From an uncultured Ruminococcus sp. (GTDB lineage: Bacteria > Bacillota > Clostridia > Oscillospirales > CAG-272), in NCBI GenBank assembly GCA_902791785.1, contig CADAXH010000060.1:1-7173 (forward strand): a stretch of DNA of 7,173 nucleotides. The letters are read 5' to 3'. The position numbers and the translations under genes are program-made. This document shows positions 1 through 5,496 of the stretch, piece after piece (position 1 is the first letter of the stretch; each line of letters opens with the position of its first letter). Under the pieces are notes generated by a model. That model did no database searches. It was not told where the DNA came from and was given only the letters and a program-made list of their open reading frames with translations.

Positions 1-660
1 ACCGGTATGGTAATCACTGCATCCTGCTGAACTTGCTCCTGTTGAAGAGGAAGCTATTTTCTCCTGCTGCTCGTATGATCTGTATGAATATCTAATCATT
101 AATTTGTTTTTGTCTGTTGTGTAATAGTCTGAGAATTCTTCTTTGAGTGCAGAGCAGAGTTCCTGGAGACTTGATACTGTTGTTTTGCTGAAGTAGTATC
201 CGGAAGCAGAAGGAAGTACGAAATATGTATCCCTGTGATCATAAAGCTCTACAAGAGAACTGCCTTTGACCATTGATGCGGGGAATGTGAATTTGTGGTC
301 TTCATTTACGAGAACCTGATATCCTTCAAACTGTTTGCTTGTATCAACATCAACTTTTGTATAACCAGTCTGCCATGACGGAGCAGGTGTTGTGGTTTCA
401 GTGGTTTCAGCTAAAGTTGTCTCAGTAGTATTTGAAACAATATCACTTGTTTCACTGCGTTTTGAGGAATTGTTGATTGCGTGAATGACCATAACAACAA
501 TCAAAACCACTGCAAGTATAATAAGCACCAGTTCAATAAGTGCAATCATACCTTCTTTGTTCGGTTTGAATTTCTTTCCTTTTTTTGATTTGACAGCCGA
601 GGATTTTGTCATCTCGGTATCTGTATCTTCATATTCATAGTCATCTCTATAATCTGACAT
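1..660 (-). CDS. Membrane-anchored VanY/M15-like D-Ala-D-Ala carboxypeptidase domain protein (3' end missing)
   Basis: The frame starts at ATG 658-660 and stays open to base 1, giving 220 residues with no stop, so the C-terminus lies outside the window. An AGGAGG-like site (CCGGAGGA) sits about 5 nt upstream of the ATG. In order: an acidic, Tyr/Asp-rich cytoplasmic tail (1-16); a Lys-rich stretch (24-35); one hydrophobic helix (about 38-59); a Ser/Thr/Glu-rich linker (61-95); then an extracytoplasmic domain. The end of the visible part has YRSYEQQE (193-200) and GCSDYHTG (213-220). These resemble the GYRSYxxQ and PGxSEHQTGxAxD motifs of VanY-type zinc peptidases, which trim the terminal D-Ala from peptidoglycan stems. 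The histidine is one residue later than in the canonical SxH pattern, so activity is uncertain. The second half of the zinc site (Asp, Glu, His) is not in view. The role in cell-wall metabolism is inferred from these motifs only. Confidence 0.66.
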   Translation of the reverse strand, partial: MSDYRDDYEYEDTDTEMTKSSAVKSKKGKKFKPNKEGMIALIELVLIILAVVLIVVMVIHAINNSSKRSETSDIVSNTTETTLAETTETTTPAPSWQTGYTKVDVDTSKQFEGYQVLVNEDHKFTFPASMVKGSSLVELYDHRDTYFVLPSASGYYFSKTTVSSLQELCSALKEEFSDYYTTDKNKLMIRYSYRSYEQQEKIASSSTGASSAGCSDYHTG

Positions 661-690
661 ATTATTCCTCCGGTTCGAGATAGTATATTA

Positions 691-719
691 ATTATATCAC
701 CGAAACATATTAAAAACAA
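691..719 (-). promoter_or_regulatory. Sigma-A promoter of the M15-like gene
   Basis: Read on the minus strand, TTGTTT (714-719) and a perfect TATAAT (691-696) are separated by 17 nt. The predicted start of transcription is near 684, giving a leader of about 25 nt that includes the GGAGG site. The promoter lies downstream of the pnp terminator hairpin, so the gene can be transcribed independently of pnp. Confidence 0.6.
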
Positions 720-747
720 TAACAAAACACAGCTATATCTCCGAATG

Positions 748-784
748 CAAAGAAACTCCCTTCAACTCAACAGAGCGAAGGGAG
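748..784 (-). terminator. Rho-independent terminator of pnp
   Basis: CTCCCTTC (756-763) pairs perfectly with GAAGGGAG (777-784). Inside the loop a further CTC/GAG pair (766-768 with 773-775) can close an AACA tetraloop. On the minus strand the stem is followed by TTTCTTTG (755-748), a moderate U-tract. It lies 55 nt after the pnp stop, in the right orientation to end the rpsO-pnp transcript. Confidence 0.7.
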
Positions 785-838
785 CGAATTTTCTTGATAT
801 TGCAAGCAATATTAAATTTTATACATCAGTGTAACTGA

Positions 839-2929
839 TTACTGAAGAGCATCTTTTCTTGAAAGATTGATTCTGCCTTTATCGTCAATTCCGAGATATT
901 TTACGGTAATCTTGTCACCGACGTTTACAACGTCTTCAACTTTTTCAACTCTTGACTTGTCAAGCTTTGAAATGTGAACGAGACCTTCTTTTCCGGGAGC
1001 GATTTCAACAAATGCGCCTATCGGAATAATTCTTGTGACTGTACCTGTGTAGCAGCATCCTTCAACCGGTTCAAAGCAGATTGCATCTATGATGCCCTTA
1101 GCTGTGTATGCGTCATCTCTGTTGACAGCCTGGATGAAGATTGAACCATCTTCTTCAATGTCAATCTTTGTGTTTGTTTCAGCTGTGATTTTCTGGATGA
1201 CTTCTCCGCCTTTTCCTATTACTTCGCGAATCTTGTCCGGGTTGATCTTGAGAGTTACAACCTTAGGAGCATATTCGTTAACATCCGGACGAGGAGCTGG
1301 AATTGCTTTGAGGAGTATTTCATCGATGATGTAGTCTCTTGCTTTGTGAGTCTTTGCAAGAGCAGCCTTTATGATTTCTGGTGTAAGACCGTCAATCTTG
1401 AGGTCCATCTGAATTGATGTGATTCCTTTGTGTGTTCCTGCAACTTTGAAGTCCATATCGCCATAGAAGTCTTCAACACCCTGGATGTCTACCATTGTGT
1501 CCCAAGAGCCGTCTTCAGCTGTGATAAGACCACATGAAATACCTGCTACAGGAGCTTTGATCGGAACGCCTGCTGCCATAAGTGCGAGTGTGCTTCCGCA
1601 TACTGAGCCCTGTGATGTAGAACCGTTTGAGCTGAGAACCTCTGAAACAACTCTGATTGTATAAGGAAACTCTTCTCTTGATGGAAGAACAGGGATGAGT
1701 GAACGCTCTGCAAGTGCGCCATGACCGATTTCACGTCTGCCGGGTGAACGAACAGCTTTTGCTTCACCTGTTGAATAACCGGGCATGTTGTACTGGTGCA
1801 TGTAATATTTTTCTTTTTCTTCATCGAGTCCGTCAAGAATCTGGGCATCGCTGAATGATCCGAGAGTGACAATTGAAAGAACCTGAGTCTGACCTCTTGT
1901 GAAGAGACCTGAACCATGGACTCTCGGAAGAACGTCAACTTCGGCTGCCAGAGGACGAATCTGATCCATAGCTCTTCCGTCAACTCTCTTCTTGTCTACG
2001 AGAAGCCATCTGCGTACAATCTTCTTCTGAATCTTGTAGATTAGTTCGGGAAGAATAACTTCGATGTCTGGATATTCTTCAGCATAGTCTGCAACTATTC
2101 TGTCCTGAATGGGCTGCATTCTTGCGTCACGAACGTTTTTGTCGTCTGTATCAAGAGCAAATTCAACATCTTTTTCAACTGCTGCGAAAATCTTGTCAAA
2201 CATGTCATGATCAAGCTCGCCTGAAGGATAATCGAATTTCGGTTTTCCTATTTCGGCTACGATGCTGTTGATGAACTTGAGAAGCTTTCCGATTTCTTCA
2301 TGAGCAAGCATAATTGCTTCGAACATCTTGTCGTCGTCAACTTCGTTTGCGCCTGCTTCAACCATTACAACTTTCTTTTCGCTTGATGCAACAGTCAGCT
2401 GCAAATCACTCTTAAGTCTCTGTTCAGCTGTCGGGTTGATAACGAGCTGTCCGTCAACGAGTCCGACAAATGCTCCGCCGATTGGTCCGTTCCACGGAAT
2501 GTCTGAGATTGAAAGGGCAATTGAAGCACCTATCATTGCTGTGATTTCAGGTGAACAATCCGGATCAACTGCCATGACTTCCAGTGTAAGTGCTACATCG
2601 TTTCTCAAATCCTTCGGGAAAAGAGGACGGATAGGACGGTCAATGACACGGCTTGTAAGGATTGCTTTTTCACTTGGCTTGCCTTCTCTTCTCAGATAGC
2701 TGCCCGGAATTCTTCCTACTGCATAAAGCTTTTCATCATAGTCTACTGAAAGCGGAAGGAAATCGATTCCGTCTCTCGGCTTTGCTGATGCTGTAGCGCA
2801 GCAGAGAATAACTGTGTCGCCGTAGTGAATCATACATGATCCGTTTGCGAGTCCGGCTACTTTTCCTGTTTCGACCTTCAAAGGTCTTCCTGCGTATTCA
2901 TATTCGAATACTCTGTAGTTTTCAAACAT
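839..2929 (-). CDS. pnp: Polynucleotide phosphorylase (polyribonucleotide nucleotidyltransferase)
   Basis: PNPase is a cytoplasmic homotrimer that degrades RNA 3' to 5' by phosphorolysis and can add tails in reverse. The 696-residue product is full length for the family. The first RNase PH-like core covers about 1-210, an all-alpha linker about 235-310, and the second, catalytic core about 315-545. The second core contains GRREIGHG (397-404), SSNGSTSQGSVCG (433-445) and GDMDFKVAGT (490-499); the aspartates of the last motif match the known catalytic/metal site. A KH domain follows with the VIGKGG loop (570-575), then an S1 domain (about 624-692). The start is the ATG at 2927-2929, with AGGAGG 5 nt upstream (2935-2940). 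It lies 166 nt downstream of rpsO in the same direction, the order conserved across many bacteria. The interval holds a terminator-like hairpin and a long stem-loop, consistent with separate control of pnp. No frameshift or missing motif was seen. Confidence 0.98.
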   Translation of the reverse strand: MFENYRVFEYEYAGRPLKVETGKVAGLANGSCMIHYGDTVILCCATASAKPRDGIDFLPLSVDYDEKLYAVGRIPGSYLRREGKPSEKAILTSRVIDRPIRPLFPKDLRNDVALTLEVMAVDPDCSPEITAMIGASIALSISDIPWNGPIGGAFVGLVDGQLVINPTAEQRLKSDLQLTVASSEKKVVMVEAGANEVDDDKMFEAIMLAHEEIGKLLKFINSIVAEIGKPKFDYPSGELDHDMFDKIFAAVEKDVEFALDTDDKNVRDARMQPIQDRIVADYAEEYPDIEVILPELIYKIQKKIVRRWLLVDKKRVDGRAMDQIRPLAAEVDVLPRVHGSGLFTRGQTQVLSIVTLGSFSDAQILDGLDEEKEKYYMHQYNMPGYSTGEAKAVRSPGRREIGHGALAERSLIPVLPSREEFPYTIRVVSEVLSSNGSTSQGSVCGSTLALMAAGVPIKAPVAGISCGLITAEDGSWDTMVDIQGVEDFYGDMDFKVAGTHKGITSIQMDLKIDGLTPEIIKAALAKTHKARDYIIDEILLKAIPAPRPDVNEYAPKVVTLKINPDKIREVIGKGGEVIQKITAETNTKIDIEEDGSIFIQAVNRDDAYTAKGIIDAICFEPVEGCCYTGTVTRIIPIGAFVEIAPGKEGLVHISKLDKSRVEKVEDVVNVGDKITVKYLGIDDKGRINLSRKDALQ

Positions 2930-2965
2930 ATTTGCCTCCTGTTTGATTGATATTTATTTCTCAAC

Positions 2966-3050
2966 CCATGGAGGTTTTGTTTAGCACTTAATCAAAGGTC
3001 CGAACGGTTCAGGCGCTTGATTAATTGCTATACAACCCCTTGTTCCATGG
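2966..3050 (-). promoter_or_regulatory. Long imperfect stem-loop in the pnp leader (candidate RNase III/PNPase control element)
   Basis: The 85-nt segment folds on itself: CCATGGA (2966-2972) pairs with TCCATGG (3044-3050), TAGCA (2982-2986) with TGCTA (3026-3030), and TTAATCAA (2988-2995) with TTGATTAA (3017-3024). The last two helices are stacked across one mismatch. Short extra pairs bridge the segment between the outer and inner helices. The end of the element is 36 nt upstream of the pnp ATG. In E. coli a long hairpin ahead of pnp is cut by RNase III, and PNPase then destabilises its own mRNA. The resemblance here is in position and shape only; the function is inferred. Confidence 0.55.
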
Positions 3051-3056
3051 ATTATA
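3051..3056 (-). promoter_or_regulatory. Possible internal -10 element for pnp
   Basis: A perfect TATAAT on the minus strand lies directly upstream of the pnp stem-loop and downstream of the rpsO hairpin. At 16-18 nt spacing there is no good -35 (the 17-nt position reads CATCCG) and no exact TGn extension, so this may be weak or fortuitous. An internal pnp promoter between rpsO and pnp is known in E. coli. Confidence 0.3.
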
Positions 3057-3059
3057 GAC

Positions 3060-3088
3060 AAAGTGAAATGGGACGGATGAACCGCCCC
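3060..3088 (-). terminator. Terminator or attenuator after rpsO
   Basis: On the minus strand GGGGCGG (3088-3082) pairs with CCGTCCC (3076-3070) to give a 7-bp stem with one G-U pair and a 5-nt loop. It is followed by ATTTCACTTTG, an interrupted U-rich run. It begins 7 nt after the rpsO stop. The poor U-tract suggests partial termination, letting some transcripts continue into pnp. Confidence 0.55.
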
Positions 3089-3095
3089 AATAATA

Positions 3096-3359
3096 TTACT
3101 TTCTCAAACCGAGCTTTTCGATGATTGCACGATAACGTGTAATATCTTTCTTCTGGAGATAAGCAAGAAGATTTCTTCTCTTACCGATCATTTTAAGCAA
3201 ACCTCTGCGGCTGTGCTTGTCCTGAGGGTTAACAGAAAGATGTTCGTTAAGATGGTTGATTCTTTCTGTAAGAAGAGCGATCTGAACTTCAGGAGAACCT
3301 GTGTCGCCTTCATGCTTCTGGTTTTCAGTAATAATTTGCTGCTTAAGTTCTTTTTCCAT
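3096..3359 (-). CDS. rpsO: 30S ribosomal protein S15
   Basis: S15 is a primary binder of 16S rRNA that recognises the helix 20/21/22 three-way junction in the central domain, and it also contacts 23S rRNA in bridge B4. The 87-residue product has the family signatures DTGSPEVQ (19-26), the HLxxxxxDxHSRRGLLKM block (40-57), GKRRNLLAYL (59-68) and the C-terminal LGLRK. The RNA-contact residues Thr20, Gly21, Gln26, Arg33, His40, Asp47 and Ser50 align with those known in the E. coli protein with an offset of one. I place the start at ATG 3357-3359, because AGGTGA (3365-3370) is then 5 nt upstream. The longer option, GTG at 3366-3368, sits inside that Shine-Dalgarno and adds three residues not expected in the family. 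It is the first gene of the rpsO-pnp unit and has a strong promoter and a structured leader. Confidence 0.97.
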   Translation of the reverse strand: MEKELKQQIITENQKHEGDTGSPEVQIALLTERINHLNEHLSVNPQDKHSRRGLLKMIGKRRNLLAYLQKKDITRYRAIIEKLGLRK

Positions 3360-3464
3360 TTTTGTCACCTCATGTAATTTATTTGGCCGAAGAACGAAGT
3401 ATTGGAGGGTGACATTGTCTATTCAGACCAAAGTCCCAAAACTGCGCTCTCGGCTGACAGCATT
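3360..3464 (-). promoter_or_regulatory. Structured rpsO leader with Shine-Dalgarno sequestration (candidate S15-binding element)
   Basis: The leader runs about 100 nt from the predicted transcription start to the rpsO ATG. The Shine-Dalgarno strand GAGGTGACA (minus strand, 3371-3363) is complementary to TGTCACCCTC (3414-3405) with a single bulged C. A second helix pairs GCCGA (3454-3450) with TCGGC (3390-3386). A small hairpin GTCT-GAAT-AGAC (3428-3417) lies between. The first two helices cross, so they form a pseudoknot or exclude one another. S15 is known to repress its own translation through leader RNAs of differing architecture in several bacteria. That this leader binds S15 is inferred from position and pairing. 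Confidence 0.6.
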
Positions 3465-3468
3465 GGCT

Positions 3469-3516
3469 ATTATATCAATGATTTTTGCCGTTGTCAATAA
3501 ATAATTATATATTTTA
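3469..3516 (-). promoter_or_regulatory. Consensus sigma-A promoter of rpsO-pnp with AT-rich upstream element
   Basis: On the minus strand a perfect TTGACA (3497-3492) is followed after exactly 17 nt by a perfect TATAAT (3474-3469). The 19 nt upstream of the -35 (3516-3498) are only A and T, resembling an UP element. Transcription should start near 3462. It is the closest match to consensus in the window, as expected for a ribosomal protein gene. Confidence 0.85.
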
Positions 3517-4299
3517 CTGCTTTGATTGAATGCTTTTGTTTTTTCTTCCCGTGATTGCATAATAAACCAGGTAGAACACAGCCACGTACAGCACAAGAGA
3601 TAAAACGACAGTTATCGGATAGAGTATTTTGTTGTGGTTTACCAGATTTGCAAACAGAACGAAAGGCGTTCCGTCATCTGACTCAAGAAACATGTAGTTG
3701 TACGGAATTATTTTGTTTGCAACAAAAGCTGCAGCCATGAAAGAGAGAAGAATAGAATATGTTATCCAGATGTTTTTCTTTTTCATGCTTTGCATTTTTG
3801 CAATGACTATGTACAGCGAGCAGAAACCCGAGATACAGTGTGTTATGGCTGAAACAACATTCGGGAAAGACAAAACCGGATATGCATTGTAATTCTGTGC
3901 TGCGCCGATGGTTCCTGCAACAGCCGACAGCAGTCCGAAAATGAATACAAAATCCAAAGCTGCTTCCCTGAGTCTTCCTTTTGAAAATGCAGCAATAGGT
4001 ATGGTTATAAGCTGAATAGAACACAGAAACAATGGCAGCGTCCTTGTCCAAACGGTCGGGTCATTATCCCTTATGCTGAAAAGGACAATCTTGAAAATCT
4101 CAACTGCGTCAATCAGGATTGCACAAACAATCAGGACTCTGTTTTTTTCCTTTTCACTCTTATTTTTGTTCATCAATGCAATGAATATTGCAAGACCAAT
4201 CATAAGAGAGATGGAAATAGCAACAAACAGCAGGTGCTGCCATGAATAGGCGCCTTCAGGCGTTACGGAATATCCGCCGATTCCAAAAAAACTTTTCAT
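3514..4299 (-). CDS. ywaF: YwaF/TIGR02206-type integral membrane protein
   Basis: The 261-residue protein is strongly hydrophobic, with about seven membrane helices (near 22-43, 54-75, 86-106, 114-133, 143-167, 177-198, 228-250). Features I associate with the YwaF family (related to eukaryotic TMEM164) are the conserved Trp/His start of helix 1 (W20, H22), LPLFLCSIQL (88-97) in helix 3 and the THC segment (153-155) in helix 5. NKIIPYNYMFLE (195-206) near the end of helix 6 is another. The biochemical function of bacterial members is not established, to my knowledge. I place the start at ATG 4297-4299, since AAGGTGG lies 4 nt upstream; the longer frame from 4347 adds 16 residues without a Shine-Dalgarno. 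The stop lies within the AT-rich element upstream of the rpsO -35. I see no terminator between, so read-through into rpsO is possible. The family call is from motif recall and is moderately sure; the membrane topology is clear. Confidence 0.75.
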   Translation of the reverse strand: MKSFFGIGGYSVTPEGAYSWQHLLFVAISISLMIGLAIFIALMNKNKSEKEKNRVLIVCAILIDAVEIFKIVLFSIRDNDPTVWTRTLPLFLCSIQLITIPIAAFSKGRLREAALDFVFIFGLLSAVAGTIGAAQNYNAYPVLSFPNVVSAITHCISGFCSLYIVIAKMQSMKKKNIWITYSILLSFMAAAFVANKIIPYNYMFLESDDGTPFVLFANLVNHNKILYPITVVLSLVLYVAVFYLVYYAITGRKNKSIQSKQ

Positions 4300-4352
4300 A
4301 AAACCACCTTGAAACATACTTTGCTGCCTGGTAATTTCAAGCCACAATTTGC

Positions 4353-4381
4353 ATTATATTCTTGTTTTCGGAAATAATCAA
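4353..4381 (-). promoter_or_regulatory. Sigma-A promoter of the YwaF-type gene
   Basis: On the minus strand TTGATT (4381-4376) and TATAAT (4358-4353) are 17 nt apart. Transcription should start near 4346, leaving a leader of about 47 nt. The in-frame ATG at 4347 would thus fall at or just upstream of the transcript start, which supports the shorter protein from 4299. Confidence 0.65.
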
Positions 4382-4413
4382 CCATTTCACTTGTAACTTA
4401 TGGTCCTGATTAC

Positions 4414-4442
4414 TTGCAATTGAAGTTATTTAGTAGTAAAAT
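4414..4442 (+). promoter_or_regulatory. Sigma-A promoter of fba
   Basis: TTGCAA (4414-4419) and TAAAAT (4437-4442) are separated by 17 nt. Transcription should start near 4449, giving a leader of about 40 nt. The promoter is back-to-back with that of the YwaF-type gene; the two -35 boxes are 32 nt apart. The TTG that begins the longest possible aldolase frame is part of this -35 box. Confidence 0.6.
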
Positions 4443-4488
4443 ATCAAAGTCAAATTATCCGCACACAACGGAAAAAAAGAGGTATTAT

Positions 4489-5424
4489 ATGGCACTTGTA
4501 ACAACAAAAGAAATGTTTAAAAAAGCATATGAAGGTCATTATGCAATCGGAGCTTTCAATGTTAACAACATGGAAATCGTCCAGGGTATTACAGAAGCAG
4601 CAAATGAACTCCGCAGCCCGGTTATCCTTCAGGTAAGCAAGGGTGCAAGAGCATATGCAAATCACACATATTTGGTAAAACTTGTTGAAGCAGCTGTTCA
4701 GGAAACAGACATTCCGATAGCTCTTCACCTTGATCATGGTCCGGATTTCGAAACATGCAAATCCTGTATCGACGGCGGATTCACTTCAGTTATGATTGAC
4801 TTCTCAAGCCATCCTTATGAAGAGAACATAAAGGAGACAAAGAGAGTTGTTGAGTATGCTCACGCTCACGGTGTAGTAGTTGAAGCTGAACTCGGAACAC
4901 TTGCAGGTGTTGAAGATGAAGTTAAAGTTGAAGAGGGAATGAGTTCATACACTCGTCCGGAAGAAGTTCAGGATTTTGCAGAAAGAACAGGATGCGACTC
5001 ACTTGCAATTGCAATTGGTACAAGCCACGGCGCATACAAGTTTAAACCTGGTACAAAACCGCAGCTCAGATTTGATATTCTTGAAGAAGTATCAAAGAGA
5101 CTTCCGGGATTCCCGATTGTTCTCCACGGAGCTTCAAGCGTTCCACAGGAATTCGTAAAACTTATCAACCAGTACGGCGGCGCGATGCCTGATGCAATCG
5201 GCGTACCTGAAGAAATGCTCGCACAGGCTGCAAAGATGGCTGTATGCAAGATTAACATTGACTCAGATATCAGACTTGCCATGACAGCATCAATCCGTCA
5301 GTATCTCACAGAACATCCGGCAGACTTTGATCCTCGCCAGTATCTTAAACCTGCTCGTAAAGCAGTTAAAGATATGGTTGCTCACAAGATTGTTGACGTT
5401 CTTGGATCAAACGACAAAGCTTAA
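4489..5424 (+). CDS. fba: Class II fructose-1,6-bisphosphate aldolase
   Basis: This zinc-dependent cytoplasmic enzyme interconverts fructose 1,6-bisphosphate with dihydroxyacetone phosphate and glyceraldehyde 3-phosphate in glycolysis and gluconeogenesis. The 311 residues form one TIM-barrel domain. Visible landmarks are GAFNVNNME (21-29), the LDHG motif with catalytic Asp82 and zinc ligand His83, EAELGTLAG (132-140) with Glu134, and GTSHG with zinc ligand His180. LHGASSVP follows with zinc ligand His213, then the phosphate-binding NIDSD (256-260). Length and motifs fit the clostridial-type class IIA group (TIGR01859) rather than the longer E. coli FbaA. The start is ATG 4489-4491 with AGAGG (4478-4482) 6 nt upstream; this gives the usual N-terminus MALVTTKEMF. 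Longer frames reach into the promoter. It is a single-gene unit with its own promoter and a strong hairpin after the stop. Confidence 0.97.
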   Translation: MALVTTKEMFKKAYEGHYAIGAFNVNNMEIVQGITEAANELRSPVILQVSKGARAYANHTYLVKLVEAAVQETDIPIALHLDHGPDFETCKSCIDGGFTSVMIDFSSHPYEENIKETKRVVEYAHAHGVVVEAELGTLAGVEDEVKVEEGMSSYTRPEEVQDFAERTGCDSLAIAIGTSHGAYKFKPGTKPQLRFDILEEVSKRLPGFPIVLHGASSVPQEFVKLINQYGGAMPDAIGVPEEMLAQAAKMAVCKINIDSDIRLAMTASIRQYLTEHPADFDPRQYLKPARKAVKDMVAHKIVDVLGSNDKA

Positions 5425-5452
5425 TTGTCTATCCATCTTTTGAAATAATTAC

Positions 5453-5488
5453 AATGCCCGAAGAATGAGTTTTCATTTTTCGGGCATT
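5453..5488. terminator. Bidirectional terminator shared by fba and the converging propeller gene
   Basis: AATGCCCGAAGAATGA (5453-5468) pairs with TCATTTTTCGGGCATT (5473-5488). This makes 16 continuous pairs (one G-U) around a GTTT loop. On the plus strand it is followed by ACTATTAATTATTCT, on the minus strand by GTAATTATTTC. Both tails are U-rich but not perfect. It begins 28 nt after the fba stop and lies 8 nt beyond the stop of the minus-strand gene, so it can serve both. Confidence 0.8.
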
Positions 5489-5496
5489 ACTATTAA

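Noticed and set aside
1089..1334. 81-codon plus-strand frame opposite the KH region of pnp
   Set aside because: Shadow frame; low-complexity composition follows from the pnp codons on the other strand.
1546..1983. 145-codon minus-strand open frame inside pnp
   Set aside because: It is an overlapping frame of the full-length pnp gene, has no Shine-Dalgarno and gives a protein with no recognisable domain.
2328..2699. 123-codon plus-strand frame opposite pnp
   Set aside because: Ser/Thr-rich antisense shadow of a conserved gene, without ribosome binding site or promoter.
3301..3504. 67-codon plus-strand frame across the rpsO leader
   Set aside because: Runs antisense through the rpsO start, leader and consensus promoter; no ribosome binding site.
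3683..4051. 122-codon minus-strand frame inside the YwaF-type gene
   Set aside because: Alternative frame of a protein with clear membrane helices and a good Shine-Dalgarno; Cys/His-rich appearance is a frame artefact.
4382..4413. Possible operator between the YwaF-type and fba promoters (repeated ACTTGTAAC/ACTTGCAAT)
   Set aside because: Only an imperfect short direct repeat in AT-rich DNA, with no dyad of useful length; not supported.
4968..5282. 104-codon minus-strand frame opposite fba
   Set aside because: Antisense to a strongly conserved gene; no start signals.
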